From: Aeromonas veronii
GTDB taxonomy: Bacteria > Pseudomonadota > Gammaproteobacteria > Enterobacterales > Aeromonadaceae
Assembly (NCBI RefSeq): GCF_040215105.1
Contig: NZ_CP157875.1
Coordinates: 4,324,501 to 4,388,500 of the forward strand
Length of the DNA stretch: 64,000 bases
Reading direction: 5' to 3'
The position numbers and the translations under genes were made by a program. Numbering within the stretch: position 1 is the first letter of the stretch; the number at the start of each line of letters is the position of its first letter. Below are positions 19,464 through 31,895 of the stretch, piece by piece. The notes below the pieces were generated by a model. It saw only the letters and a program-made list of their open reading frames with translations, was not told the origin of the DNA and searched no databases.

Positions 19464-20684
19464 TTAGATGCCGTCACGTTCCATCGGGCAGCTCATGCAG
19501 CGGGCGCCGCCGCGGCCACGTCCCAGCTCTTCACCCGGGATGGGCAGCACAGTGATGCCGGCCTTGTCGTATTTCTCGTTGGTGTAGGTGTTGCGCTCGT
19601 AACCCACGACCACGCCAGGACGCACGGTCAGCACGTTGTTGGCGTCATTCCACTGCTCACGCTCGGCCTCGAAGGTGTCGCCGCCGGTGGTGATGAGTTT
19701 CAGCTGATCCACACCCAGCGCCTTCTCGATGGCGGTCACGAAGTAGCCTTCTTCCTTGATGTTCATGCCGGTGGCGCCGCCCGGAGTCAGGCTCCAGCAG
19801 TTCACATCCTTGCGGATGACTTCCGGATAGACGGAGAAGGTATCTATGTCCATGTGGGTCATGACGGTGTCCAGGTGCATGCAGCTGCGGTGTTTCGGCA
19901 GTTGCATGGCGATGACCTGCTTGGCCTGGCCGTGTTTGAACAGGCCGCGAGCCAGATGCTCGACACCCTGCGGTGTGGTGCGCTCGGACATACCGATGAG
20001 TACGGCGCCGCGGCCGATGACCAGGACGTCGCCCCCTTCGATGGTGGAGTTGTCGTAGTCACGCTCTTCGTCACCGAAGTACTTGATGAAGTCCTGACCG
20101 GCAAACTGCGGGTGCCAGCGGTAGATGGCCTTCACATGGTTGGTTTCACGGCGACGGGCGGCCTTGGCCATGGGGTTGATGGAGACGCCACCGTAGACCC
20201 AGCAGGAGGTGTCACGGGTGAAGAGGTGGTTGGGCAGCGGCTCGATGATGAAGTCGGTCGGAGCGTGCATGCCCACGACCATGTTGACGCCGCTGTAGGG
20301 CATCTCGGAGTAGGTCAAGCCGCCGGAGAGGATGCGGGCCAGCTCGCGGTGCGGCATGTCAGCCAGGAAGCAGCGCACGTCATTGGCCAGTGCGGTGCCG
20401 AGGCGATAATCGGAGACCTGGTTTTGCAGCAGCCAGGCTTTGGCTTCCGGCACATCCAGGGTTTCGGCCAGCAGATTGGTCAGCAGGAAGACTTCGACAT
20501 TCTGATCGCGCAGCACTTGAGCGAATTTGTCGTGCTCCTGGCCGGCGCGTTCCACGGACAGGACGTCATCGAACAGCAGATCCTGACAGTTGGAAGGGGT
20601 CAGACGCTTCAGACTGAGGTTGGGGCGGTGCAGCATGACACGGCGCAATTGGCCAACTTCAGAACCTACATAAAATTTGCTCAT
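19464..20684 (-). CDS. arcA: Arginine deiminase
   Basis: A 406-residue enzyme that hydrolyses arginine to citrulline and ammonia. The catalytic cysteine lies in [14 protein letters not shown] at the extreme C-terminus. Other conserved parts are [12 protein letters not shown] (about 154), [12 protein letters not shown] and [14 protein letters not shown], containing the catalytic acid and histidine residues. First gene of the arc operon. In other gammaproteobacteria the operon is induced by anaerobiosis and by arginine through ArgR/ArcR; an FNR-like site lies upstream at 20855. Confidence 0.97.
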   Translation of the reverse strand: MSKFYVGSEVGQLRRVMLHRPNLSLKRLTPSNCQDLLFDDVLSVERAGQEHDKFAQVLRDQNVEVFLLTNLLAETLDVPEAKAWLLQNQVSDYRLGTALANDVRCFLADMPHRELARILSGGLTYSEMPYSGVNMVVGMHAPTDFIIEPLPNHLFTRDTSCWVYGGVSINPMAKAARRRETNHVKAIYRWHPQFAGQDFIKYFGDEERDYDNSTIEGGDVLVIGRGAVLIGMSERTTPQGVEHLARGLFKHGQAKQVIAMQLPKHRSCMHLDTVMTHMDIDTFSVYPEVIRKDVNCWSLTPGGATGMNIKEEGYFVTAIEKALGVDQLKLITTGGDTFEAEREQWNDANNVLTVRPGVVVGYERNTYTNEKYDKAGITVLPIPGEELGRGRGGARCMSCPMERDGI

Positions 20685-21388
20685 GATTATATTCCGTCTA
20701 GCAGTGGTCCCTGCGAGTGATTGAATAGATTCCTTCTATTCTGGCTCGTGGCTAAGGCGGGATATTCTTTATGTAGGGTACTCAGCTTGTGTTCTATCCT
20801 GCCCTTGCCTTTCGACGCAGAGATTAGGCCTGCAAATCACTGCAAACTTAGACATTGATCACATTCAATCCGAACTGAATAAAACCATGAGTTAATTTTT
20901 GATGGAGTTTACATAACTGGCATTTAGCCATTCACCCCATCCGAATCGATAAGCAAAAAACACCTTGTTTATTTCAATTAGAGACCGTTTTCATTCACGT
21001 GAAATATCTACAAAGGGAAATGCCAGATAATAAATACAGAACAAAATCAACCAGATAAAAGCAAATTACAGATGAATTGAATTTTCTATGATGAAGAGTG
21101 AATGGATCGCCAAAAAAATCCCGCCCGGCCTCCACATAAATAGTCGCTCGCATCACCGAGCCTGCATAATCAGTTTCTTGTCCAAGATCATGGCAATGAC
21201 GCCAAGCCGCCTTCCCAGTACTCCAAATGACAAGATTCGTCCTATGTCATTTATATGGATATGCATTTTGTTCGCATCCGAACGGTGCTTTTTTCAACCC
21301 GATGATGGCGACCCGATTTTAAACTTTTTTCATTAGTTGAATTTATCGTCCCTCCTTGCGGCGTCCCCCACCTCGACTTAACTCAAAA
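20685..21388. other. AT-rich regulatory gap upstream of arcA
   Basis: About 700 bases between divergent transcription units, strikingly AT-rich from 20850 to 21090. It contains an FNR-like site at 20855-20868. It also holds the inverted repeat GAATAG/CTATTC at 20723-20741 and the palindrome TTCACGTGAA at 20994-21003. I did not find a convincing 18-bp ARG box by eye. An 82-codon ORF at 21088-21336 lacks a ribosome site and protein-like composition. Confidence 0.6.
20855..20868. promoter_or_regulatory. FNR/ANR-type site for the arc operon
   Basis: TTGATCACATTCAA matches the consensus TTGAT-N4-ATCAA at nine of ten positions. It lies 171 bases before the arcA ATG. A TAATCT -10-like element at 20826-20821 on the minus strand would put the site near -47, a few bases from the ideal -41.5. 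Confidence 0.6.
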
Positions 21389-21404
21389 AGTGATTCAGAT
21401 CACA
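21389..21404. promoter_or_regulatory. CRP-like site before the small exported protein
   Basis: AGTGA-TTCAGA-TCACA matches the CRP consensus TGTGA-N6-TCACA at nine of ten positions. It lies only 28 bases before the ATG at 21432. If used there it would more likely repress or act on another promoter than activate in the usual position. Confidence 0.45.
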
Positions 21405-21431
21405 CCGAGTCCTGTCACCAAGGAGATATCC

Positions 21432-21608
21432 ATGAAGATCAAATCGCTGTTTCTGCTCATCGCCCTGGTCCTGCCTGCCACCCCGACTCTGGTCAGCGCC
21501 CAGGGCGCTCCCGCCATTCCCCTGGTGGTCTGTCATGTCGGCCAGGCTCCCCAGATGCTGGTACCCGAATATGTGTGCCAATGGCATGGCGGCAGCCAGC
21601 ACTATTAA
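21432..21608 (+). CDS. Small exported protein, unknown function
   Basis: A 58-residue protein with a clear signal peptide: a KIK basic start, a hydrophobic core (SLFLLIALVLPATP) and probable cleavage after LVSA. The mature part is only about 35 residues with two cysteines (VVCHVG and EYVCQWHGG), which could form one disulfide or bind a ligand. AGGAG lies 6 bases before the ATG. I do not recognise a family. It stands alone between the arc operon and the CsrB-like RNA, with a CRP-like site just upstream. Confidence 0.75.
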   Translation: MKIKSLFLLIALVLPATPTLVSAQGAPAIPLVVCHVGQAPQMLVPEYVCQWHGGSQHY

Positions 21609-21617
21609 CCCCTGAGC

Positions 21618-21645
21618 CCAAGGGGAGGTTTCTTCCTCCTCTTGG
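21618..21645 (+). other. Hairpin after the small exported protein gene
   Basis: CCAAG-G-GGAGG and CCTCC-T-CTTGG form an 11-bp stem with one G-U pair around a TTTCTT loop, starting 9 bases after the stop. No T run follows, so it is either a weak terminator or a 3' mRNA structure. Confidence 0.5.
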
Positions 21646-22118
21646 CCAGCTCCCCGCGAGCGCCATCATTCCCCGCGTATACCTTCATTCATCCAGACCA
21701 TCAGAGCTCGCCACAGGCATCGGGGCCAGCGTTTCCCGCTCACCGCCGTTGATGGGCAAGTCTCTGGCCCTCTCCGTGTCACCATTCCTTGCAAGATGGT
21801 TTCCTCTCTCGGGAAGGCTAGCCGGGTGCCCTTTGGGAGGAATGGCCTGGTGCTGCGACTCGGGTCAGATGGCTGGCGTTCCGGCTCTCCTTCGCAAACG
21901 ACTCCGCCATTTGTCAGGTTCCTGAACCCCAGTTAAATGGCGTGTGAGACATTCGCCATTGCATGCGTAAGTCAGACTCCCGACAAGATCCCGCCATAGT
22001 CGGAATAACGGATCGAAAAACCTGCCATAAAAAACAATAATTTATTGATAAATAAAGATATAAGTCTTTCTTTGTTTCCTGAGAAACGAGTTGAGTAAAA
22101 ACGTTTTTCAGCATGCCG
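21646..22118. other. Gap upstream of the CsrB-like RNA, no gene seen
   Basis: About 470 bases without a convincing ORF; a minus-strand ORF at 21914-22165 has no ribosome site or family features. In related bacteria a GacA/UvrY site (TGTAAG-N6-CTTACA) lies 100-200 bases before csr RNAs. TGTGAGA near 21944 matches only one half of that motif. Confidence 0.4.
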
Positions 22119-22146
22119 TTGTCGTCCCCCGCGAAATCCTTATAGT
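22119..22146 (+). promoter_or_regulatory. Candidate promoter of the CsrB-like RNA
   Basis: TTGTCG (22119-22124), a 16-base spacer and TATAGT (22141-22146). This predicts a transcript start near 22153, just before the first GGA motif. Confidence 0.55.
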
Positions 22147-22152
22147 TACTCC

Positions 22153-22426
22153 TGCACGGACGCAATGAAGTCGATCAGGACGATTGGCTGCCAGGGTTGG
22201 GCAAATGGACTCACCACAGGAAGTGGTAAAGGACACCTCCCAGGACGGAGAAAGTGCGACGGGAATGGATGACTCGTCAGGCCATGATGGCTAAAGGACA
22301 CCCCAAAGGATTGGGAAGGGGAAACCTAAAGGAAGAGGTATAGTCAGGGATTGCAGGGAGCAACTTCGTTCAAGGACATGAGCGATAAGACTATCGGGGG
22401 CGACGCAAGTCGCCCCCATCTTTTTT
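22153..22426 (+). ncRNA. csrB: CsrB/RsmZ-type regulatory RNA
   Basis: A non-coding stretch with about 17 GGA triplets in roughly 235 bases, many in AGGA form. Several sit in the loops of short hairpins. ACCAC-AGGAA-GTGGT is at 22213-22227. CTCC-CAGGAC-GGAG is at 22237-22250. CCCAA-AGGA-TTGGG is at 22302-22315. ACCT-AAAGGAAG-AGGT is at 22324-22339. It ends in a strong terminator (9-bp GGGGGCGAC stem, GCAA loop, six Ts at 22421-22426). Such RNAs sequester the translational regulator CsrA, which binds GGA loops. The 5' end is inferred from the promoter at 22119-22146. Family naming is by architecture, not by alignment. Confidence 0.88.
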
Positions 22427-22527
22427 GCCCGTTTTCTGGTTTTTCCGATATGCCGGCCGGGGCAACCCCGACCAGCCTCTTAATGCCTCACCGATAAAAT
22501 CTCACTGCCAACGGTCATGGCTGCCGC

Positions 22528-24261
22528 TCATTGCAGGCGAAAGTGCCCCACTATCTCCCTCAGCCTGTCATAGGTGCGCTGCATGGACGCCGAACTGTCC
22601 ACCGTCCGCTCGCCGTTACCCTTGAGCTGAGTGATCACCTCGGCAATGGCGCTCATGTTGCGATTGATCTCCTCCGCCACCGCGCTCTGTTCCTCGGCCG
22701 CAGTGGCGATATGGCTGATGAGATCGTTGATCTCCACCACCTCTCCCGCCATGGCATCCAGGGAGGCATTCACCTTGTTGGTATTCTGCGCCGCATCCTG
22801 ACAGCTCTGGCGGGTGTTGCCCATGGCCTCCACCACCGTCTGGGTGCCGCGCTGCAACCGGCTCAGCATGGTCTGGATTTCGGCGGTGCTCTGCTGGGTG
22901 CGCCCGGCGAGAGAACGCACCTCGTCTGCCACCACGGCGAAACCGCGACCCTGCTCTCCAGCCCGGGCCGCCTCGATGGCCGCGTTGAGGGCCAGCAGGT
23001 TGGTCTGCTCGGCAATACCGCCAATGACCCCGAGGATGGAGCCTATCTGCTGCACATCCTGCTGCATGGCAGCGATGGAGCTGGCGGTGGTCTCGACCTC
23101 CGCCACCAGCGCGGTCACGCTGTTCATGGCTCTGTCCACCACCAGTCGTGACTCACTCGCCAGCTGCTGGCTCTGACCGGTCAGCTGGGCCGTGCTGGCC
23201 GCACTCTCCGATACCGAGATGGCGGTACGGCTCATCTCGTTGATGGCGGTGACCACCAGTTCCGTCTCGCGCACATGTTCCGCCAGCAACCCCTGGGCCG
23301 AGCCCGTCTGCCTGGCGAGATCCGAGATCCCCTCGTTGAGCTGGCCGCTAGCCTTGCTCACCTCTCCCATCATCTCCTGCAGCCGCTCGATGAAGCGGTT
23401 GATGCCGGCGGAGATCTGGCCCAGATCGTCCTTGCTGGTGACCGCCAGGCGGCGAGTCAGATCCCCGCTGCCCTGAGAGAGCTCCTGCACCAGATCCCGC
23501 AGTGAGAGGATGGGGCGGTAGGCCAGATTGAGCGCCACCACGGAAATAATCAGCACCAGGACTGCCACCCCGAGCAGGGCCATGGTGATCTTGCCGTTGA
23601 GGGCCTGGGTCATGGTCTGGATATGGTCCAGATCCACGTAGCCGGTCAGGGTCCACTGACTGCCACGGATATCCAGCGAATTGGGACGCGTCTCACTCTC
23701 CCCCTTTGGCTTGCCGTCAAGGAGCACGTTGCCCTGGCTGTCGGTCAGGGAGAAGTAGCGCCCCTCCCCGCTCACCTTCTCAAGCAGGTGCTTGAATTCG
23801 CTCATGTCTAGGTAATAGAGGTAGGCCGAATCCGCCCCCCTGGGCACCAGGATGGAGATGACCGGCTTGCCGTCGAGCTGCTCCAGCGGGCTCACGGTGA
23901 TCTGGTTGTTGGCGGCGGGGATGAGCTTGCGCAGGGCCTCCACCCTGGCGCTGTCGTCAATGACCCCGTTCACGTCGAACGCCATGTCTCCCACCAGCTT
24001 GACGATGTTGTGGAAGCCGGTCTCCTGCAGGGCCTTCTTGACGCTGGTGACCCCGAGGTTGAGGTTAGCCGCCAGCAGCACTCGCTGGTTGATGTCTCCC
24101 GCCAGCTTCTCCTTGACCAGGGTGATCTGCTCGTTGATGTTCTGGGTGGCCTGGGTGCGGATGTAGTTGCTGATGAAGTGATTGACGCTGAGCCAGGCGG
24201 TACCGATGGTGGCCAGGATGGCGAGCAGCAGCAGGACGTTGATTTTGACTTTGAACGGCAT
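22528..24261 (-). CDS. Methyl-accepting chemotaxis protein next to mgl
   Basis: A 577-residue chemoreceptor. The first membrane helix is at about 8-28, a roughly 190-residue periplasmic sensor region follows, then a second helix (about 205-230), HAMP and signalling domain with [20 protein letters not shown]. The sensor contains [17 protein letters not shown] and a PAS/Cache-like [20 protein letters not shown] 24261 is chosen ([15 protein letters not shown] follows); the extension to 24315 runs into the upstream terminator. It lies downstream of mglBAC on the same strand, after a hairpin. A role in galactose taxis, perhaps through MglB, is a position-based guess. Confidence 0.9.
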   Translation of the reverse strand: MPFKVKINVLLLLAILATIGTAWLSVNHFISNYIRTQATQNINEQITLVKEKLAGDINQRVLLAANLNLGVTSVKKALQETGFHNIVKLVGDMAFDVNGVIDDSARVEALRKLIPAANNQITVSPLEQLDGKPVISILVPRGADSAYLYYLDMSEFKHLLEKVSGEGRYFSLTDSQGNVLLDGKPKGESETRPNSLDIRGSQWTLTGYVDLDHIQTMTQALNGKITMALLGVAVLVLIISVVALNLAYRPILSLRDLVQELSQGSGDLTRRLAVTSKDDLGQISAGINRFIERLQEMMGEVSKASGQLNEGISDLARQTGSAQGLLAEHVRETELVVTAINEMSRTAISVSESAASTAQLTGQSQQLASESRLVVDRAMNSVTALVAEVETTASSIAAMQQDVQQIGSILGVIGGIAEQTNLLALNAAIEAARAGEQGRGFAVVADEVRSLAGRTQQSTAEIQTMLSRLQRGTQTVVEAMGNTRQSCQDAAQNTNKVNASLDAMAGEVVEINDLISHIATAAEEQSAVAEEINRNMSAIAEVITQLKGNGERTVDSSASMQRTYDRLREIVGHFRLQ

Positions 24262-24275
24262 GGGATGGATCCCTC

Positions 24276-24309
24276 CAAATAAAGAGGGCTGGAATTGCTC
24301 CAGCCCTCT
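24276..24309 (-). terminator. Terminator between mglC and the chemoreceptor gene
   Basis: An 11-bp perfect stem (AGAGGGCTGGA and its complement) with a five-base loop is followed on the minus strand by TTTATTT. It starts 10 bases past the mglC stop. Read-through into the chemoreceptor gene 15 bases further on is possible. Confidence 0.8.
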
Positions 24310-24318
24310 TCGCAATGC

Positions 24319-25329
24319 TTACTTCTTCTTGGCGTACTTCATGGAATCCAGCGCCACCGCCAGTATGATGATGCCGCCCTTGATGATGAACTGCCAGTAG
24401 GGGCTGACCCCGATGTAGGTCAGACCGTAGTTGATCAGGGTAAAGATGAGCACACCGGTGATGACCCCGGCCACCGTACCCACACCACCGGCAAACGATA
24501 CCCCGCCCACCACACAGGCCGCGATGGCATCGAGTTCATACATGAAGCCAAGGTTGTTGGTGGCACTGCCGACCCGGCCCGCTTCCAGCATGCCGCCGAA
24601 GGCGTAGAAGATACCGGCCAGGGCATAGATCATCACCAGGTTGACGGCCACGTTGACGCCGGAGACCTTGGCGGCTTCCGGGTTGCCGCCGATGGCGAAG
24701 ATGTTCTTGCCAAAGCGAGTCTTGTTCCACAGAACCCAGACGAAGATACTAGCTATGGCCGCATAGAAGGTCAGATACGATAGTTTAAAGCCCCCTATCC
24801 GTATAAAACCCTGCGCAAAGCTGGAGAAACGGGGATCAAAACCCGCTACCGGCGAGGCACCCACGGAGTCGAAATAGAGGGAGTTGATGCCGTAGACGAT
24901 GATCATGGTCCCCAGGGTGGTGATGAAGGGGGTCACGTTCAGATAGGCCACGATCAGGCCGTTGATGAGACCAATCACCGCACCCACGACGCAGACCAGC
25001 AGGATCACCGCCGGGATGGGGATTTCTCCCAGGCTTGGGAACACCTTGTTGATGTTGGTTGTGGCCTGCAGCATGGTCGCCGCAATCAGCGCTGCCAGAC
25101 CGACCTGACGGCCAGCCGACAGATCCGTCCCCTGGGTGATGATAATGCCTGCCACCCCGAGGGCGATGATGACCCGCACCGAGGACTGGGTCAGGATGTT
25201 GCTGAGGTTGGTGAGGCTCAGGAAGGAGGGTTCCTTGATCACGATGACCATGAGCAACACCAGCAACACCACATAGATGCCGTTCTCTTTGAGCGCCTGC
25301 ATCAGATTGAAATTTTTAGCCGACTCCAT
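24319..25329 (-). CDS. mglC: Galactose/methylgalactoside ABC transporter permease
   Basis: A 336-residue inner-membrane permease of the sugar ABC (RbsC/MglC) family, with about ten hydrophobic helices. Conserved signature: IITQGTDLSAGRQVGLAALI (about 61-80) and ALAGIFYAFGGMLEAGRVGS (about 220). It forms the channel of the MglBAC high-affinity galactose importer and follows mglA by 15 bases. Length equals the enteric MglC. Confidence 0.96.
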   Translation of the reverse strand: MESAKNFNLMQALKENGIYVVLLVLLMVIVIKEPSFLSLTNLSNILTQSSVRVIIALGVAGIIITQGTDLSAGRQVGLAALIAATMLQATTNINKVFPSLGEIPIPAVILLVCVVGAVIGLINGLIVAYLNVTPFITTLGTMIIVYGINSLYFDSVGASPVAGFDPRFSSFAQGFIRIGGFKLSYLTFYAAIASIFVWVLWNKTRFGKNIFAIGGNPEAAKVSGVNVAVNLVMIYALAGIFYAFGGMLEAGRVGSATNNLGFMYELDAIAACVVGGVSFAGGVGTVAGVITGVLIFTLINYGLTYIGVSPYWQFIIKGGIIILAVALDSMKYAKKK

Positions 25330-25344
25330 AAATGCCTTCCTGTC

Positions 25345-26865
25345 TTATAGGTACAGAGATGCCAGGCGCAGGATCTCGCTCTGGTCAGTTTCTTTGGTGT
25401 TGACGATCCCCGCGACCCGGCCATTGCTCATGACCATGATCCTGTCCGTGATCCCCAGCAATTCGGGCATCTCGGACGAGATGATGACGATCCCCTTGTC
25501 CTTCTTGGCCAGCTCCAGGATCAGCTGATAGATCTCGAACTTGGCCCCCACGTCGATACCGCGGGTCGGTTCGTCCAGCATCAGGATCTCGGGCTGGGTC
25601 AGCAGCCAGCGGCCTATGATGACCTTCTGCTGGTTGCCGCCGGACAGGGAGCCTATCTGGGTCTGCTGGGTCGGGGTCTTGACCCGCATGGAGTCGATGA
25701 CCCACTGGGTATCGCTTTTCATCTTGTTGTCGCTGAGCAGCCCCATGGAGCTCTTGTAGCTGTCCATGTTGGCGATCAGGGAATTGAAGGCGATGTCGAG
25801 ACGCGAATAGATGCCGGTGGAGCGACGCTCCTCGGTCACCAGGGCGAAACCGTTCTGGATCGCCTCGTGGGCATTATGGTTCGCCACCGCTTTGCCGTGC
25901 AGCTTGATGGTGCCCTCGCTGCGATCGCGGATGCCGAACAGGGTCTCGACGATGTCGGTACGCTTGGCCCCCACCAGTCCGGCGATGCCGAGGATCTCCC
26001 CCTTGTGCAGGTTGAAGGTCACGTCCTGAATGGAGGGTTGGTTCTTCGCCGTCAGGTGTTCGACCTCGAGGATCACCTCCTTCGGCTGGTTGGTTTTCTC
26101 CGGGAAGCGCTGGGTGAGCTCACGGCCGACCATCATGCCGATGATCTGATCCATGGTCATGCCCTTGAGCGGCTGAGTCGCTACCCATTGCCCATCCCGC
26201 AATATGGTGATCTCGTCACACAGCTGGAAGATCTCTTCCATCTTGTGGGAGATGTAGACGATGCCGCAGCCCTTCTCCTTGAGTTTGTTGATGATCTTGA
26301 AGAGGTGATTGACCTCTTTCTCGGTCAGGGAGGAGGTGGGCTCATCCATGATGACGATCTTGGCGTCGTAGGAGAACGCCTTGGCGATCTCGATCATCTG
26401 CATCTGGGAGACGGACAGGGTGCCGACCTTGACCCGCGGATCGATGTCGATGTCCAGCTCGTCGAAGATCTGCTTGGTCTCTTCATACATCTTGCCGTGA
26501 TCGATGAACCAGCCCTTGGTGGGGTAGCGGCCGAGCCACATGTTGTCCATCACGGTGCGCTGCAACACCAGGTTCAGCTCCTGGTGCACCATGGAAACGC
26601 CGTTCTCCAGCGCCTCCTTGGAAGAGGTGAAGTTGATCTCCTCCCCCTTGAAGAAGATCTTGCCCTCATCCTTCTCGTAGATGCCGAACAAGCACTTGAG
26701 CAGCGTGGATTTCCCCGCGCCATTCTCGCCCATCAACGCATGCACAGAATGAGGACGGACCCGTAAATTGACTTTATCGAGTGCCTTGACGCCAGGGAAA
26801 CTCTTACTGACGTCAATCATCTCCAACAGCCATTCTGATTGTTGCCGTGTTGTCATATCAGCCAT
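25345..26865 (-). CDS. mglA: Galactose/methylgalactoside ABC transporter ATPase
   Basis: A 506-residue double-ATPase protein. The first nucleotide domain has GENGAGKST (Walker A) and [14 protein letters not shown]. The second has a degenerate Walker A (GLVGAKRTD) and the signature LSGGNQQKV, as is normal for sugar ABC tandem ATPases. It energises galactose uptake through MglC with MglB. The start could be ATG 26865, GTG 26868 or ATG 26856; none has a clear ribosome site. It follows mglB by 54 bases. Confidence 0.95.
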   Translation of the reverse strand: MADMTTRQQSEWLLEMIDVSKSFPGVKALDKVNLRVRPHSVHALMGENGAGKSTLLKCLFGIYEKDEGKIFFKGEEINFTSSKEALENGVSMVHQELNLVLQRTVMDNMWLGRYPTKGWFIDHGKMYEETKQIFDELDIDIDPRVKVGTLSVSQMQMIEIAKAFSYDAKIVIMDEPTSSLTEKEVNHLFKIINKLKEKGCGIVYISHKMEEIFQLCDEITILRDGQWVATQPLKGMTMDQIIGMMVGRELTQRFPEKTNQPKEVILEVEHLTAKNQPSIQDVTFNLHKGEILGIAGLVGAKRTDIVETLFGIRDRSEGTIKLHGKAVANHNAHEAIQNGFALVTEERRSTGIYSRLDIAFNSLIANMDSYKSSMGLLSDNKMKSDTQWVIDSMRVKTPTQQTQIGSLSGGNQQKVIIGRWLLTQPEILMLDEPTRGIDVGAKFEIYQLILELAKKDKGIVIISSEMPELLGITDRIMVMSNGRVAGIVNTKETDQSEILRLASLYL

Positions 26866-26919
26866 CACATCTGGTTGAAACGAAGGGCAAGGGGGTGACC
26901 CTTGCCCGGGAGGAGGGAA

Positions 26920-27906
26920 TTACTCGAACTGGGACAGATTGTCTTTATCCACGCCCACGTAAGGAACACGCACAATCTTGTTGTCGATCTTCCAGTTGGT
27001 GCCTTCACCGGCCGGCTTGCCTTCAGCCAGGTTCTTGACCAGGTCGAAGGTCGCCTTGGCCTGGTTGGCCGCATCGTTCAGCACGGTACCCGCCATGGCA
27101 CCGCTCTTGACCATGGCCAGGGCTTCCGGCAGGGCATCGACGCCGAACACCGGAATGGCACTCTTGCCCTGGGCTTTCAGGGATTCAACAGCCCCCATCG
27201 CCATACCGTCGTTGTTGGCGATGACCACTTCGATCTTGTTGGCGTTCGGGCCGGAGATCCAGGCGTCCATCTTGTCTTTCGCCATGGCGGTATCCCACAT
27301 ACCGGTATCCATGTGCAGCTGCTGGGTCTTGATGCCGCCGTCATTCAGGGTCTTGACGACATAGGTGGTGCGGGCTTCCGCATCCGGGTGGCCCGGCTCG
27401 CCCTTGAGCAGCACGAACTGGATGACGCCATCCTTGTTCAGATCCCACTCGGGGTGTGCCTTCCAGTGCTTGGCGATCAGCTGGCCCTGGATGATGCCTG
27501 ACTCCTTGGAGTCGGTACCCACGTAGTAGGCCTTGTCATAGCTGGCCATGTCCGCCGCGCTCGGTTCCTTGTTGTAGAACACCACGGGGATCTCGTCGGC
27601 ACGCGCCTTCTCGATCACGACAGAGGCCGCCGCCGGGTCGACCAGGTTGATGGCCAGCGCTTTCACGCCCTTGGCCAACAGCACGTCGATCTGGTCATTC
27701 TGCTTGGACTGGTCGTTCTGGGAGTCATTCATCAACAGCTCAACATCCGGGTTGGCCGTTGCTTCCTTCTCGATGGCCTTGCGCACAACGGCCATGAAGT
27801 TGTCGTCATATTTGTAGACGGTGACCCCGATACGGGTATCAGCCTGGGCTTGGGCTCCCGCCATCAGTCCCATCAGCAGGGTGGCGACTGTCGTGAGTTT
27901 TTTCAT
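26920..27906 (-). CDS. mglB: Galactose-binding periplasmic protein
   Basis: A 328-residue solute-binding protein of the galactose ABC importer, and in enterics also the ligand-loaded partner of a chemoreceptor. The signal peptide [20 protein letters not shown] precedes [18 protein letters not shown]. Conserved ligand/calcium features include [18 protein letters not shown] and [14 protein letters not shown] 27906 has GGAG 7 bases upstream; the in-frame extension to 28020 crosses the promoter and is rejected. First gene of mglBAC. Confidence 0.96.
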   Translation of the reverse strand: MKKLTTVATLLMGLMAGAQAQADTRIGVTVYKYDDNFMAVVRKAIEKEATANPDVELLMNDSQNDQSKQNDQIDVLLAKGVKALAINLVDPAAASVVIEKARADEIPVVFYNKEPSAADMASYDKAYYVGTDSKESGIIQGQLIAKHWKAHPEWDLNKDGVIQFVLLKGEPGHPDAEARTTYVVKTLNDGGIKTQQLHMDTGMWDTAMAKDKMDAWISGPNANKIEVVIANNDGMAMGAVESLKAQGKSAIPVFGVDALPEALAMVKSGAMAGTVLNDAANQAKATFDLVKNLAEGKPAGEGTNWKIDNKIVRVPYVGVDKDNLSQFE

Positions 27907-28003
27907 TGTTATGCTCCGATCTCTATATCTGTTTTTGTAGGGAATGCTGTACACCATCTGAGCTGGCGCCAGCCTAATGTAATCAATTTGTTGTCCAATG
28001 TTC

Positions 28004-28019
28004 TGTGATCCTGACAACA
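28004..28019. promoter_or_regulatory. CRP-like site of the mgl promoter
   Basis: TGTGATCCTGACAACA keeps one perfect half-site (TGTGA) and most of the other. Its centre lies about 42 bases upstream of a start predicted from the minus-strand -10 element TACATT (27981-27976), the geometry of a CRP-activated promoter. Confidence 0.6.
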
Positions 28020-28021
28020 AA

Positions 28022-28037
28022 ATGAAAACGTTTACAC
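28022..28037. promoter_or_regulatory. GalR/GalS operator of mglBAC
   Basis: ATGAAAACGTTTACAC matches the gal operator pattern GTGNAANCGNTTNCAC at all defined positions except the first. It abuts the CRP-like site, as in the enteric mgl promoter. Confidence 0.8.
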
Positions 28038-28129
28038 TCTGTTACATAGACATGAAACGCTTAAAAATCAATGCAATACAAACCAATGGGGCTCTAGTGA
28101 CGCTTATCGCCTATTCTGGCGGGCCAGAC

Positions 28130-31297
<3,168 letters not shown>

Positions 31298-31517
31298 TTA
31301 AGTAAAACGAGGTAAAAACGATTAAAGATAAGTAAAAACCAGATCTGCGTCATGAGATAACCGATGACGGATGAAAAGGAGGGAAACAGGGGGTGGAAGA
31401 GGGCCTGAAGTAGAGAGAGGGAGCCGCGCCCTCACCCCGGTGCAACCCGAAGCATGACGCGAGTCTGGGTATGGGGCGCAGGGGATAGCACCGCCCGCCT
31501 TCGTGTTGAAAACAAGC

Positions 31518-31895
31518 TCAGTGTCTGGCCGATATCACCGGGGTTGTGGGTCAGGGGTGAGCATGCAGGGATGATTTATGCCAGCAGCCACATAACCCTG
31601 CCACACCGGGGTCAGGCCTGGCCAGGGTCACTGGATGGAAATTGATCCGCGAGTCGTGCAGACGCAGACATTGCCAGTCCTGTGTCTGCTGGCGAGAGGA
31701 GAGATCAGTATCTGACCGCTCCATCGGGTGGTGATTGATCTGTGATGTCTCGTGCAGCCGCAGATGCTACCGATCTCGCGCCTTCTGACGAGCGACTAGG
31801 TCAGAGGCTGGCCGGAGTCAGCAGATGGAGATGGATCCACGATATGCCGTGCAGGGGCGGCCCTATCGACCAGCGTGCCCCCTGTCACACCGGGG
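31518..31895. repeat. Tandem array of decayed ~95-bp copies of the galR-like gene's 3' end
   Basis: Four degenerate units begin at TCAG 31518, 31612, 31705 and 31801. A fifth equivalent starts at 31896, which is the stop codon and 3' end of the GalR-like gene. Spacings are 94, 93, 96 and 95. Shared landmarks in each unit are TCAG followed by CTGGCC/CTGACC, then GATGG/GTGG and GATC, then GTGCAG about 45 bases in. On the minus strand the copies still spell traces of the C-terminus LINRHSVAPVRL, for example IHLHLLTPASL plus stop at 31801. A further, weaker unit may begin near 31430. Between lacZ and this array I see no gene. Confidence 0.7.

Noticed and set aside
20723..20741. GAATAG-N7-CTATTC inverted repeat as an ARG box
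   Set aside because: Half-site sequence and spacing do not fit the TGAAT-N4-ATTCA form closely enough to name it an ArgR site.
21088..21336. 82-codon ORF upstream of the small exported protein
   Set aside because: No ribosome site, no conserved-looking sequence, and it lies in an AT-rich regulatory gap where chance ORFs are common.
21914..22165. 83-codon minus-strand ORF before the CsrB-like RNA
   Set aside because: It overlaps the RNA promoter, lacks a ribosome site and shows no protein-like features.
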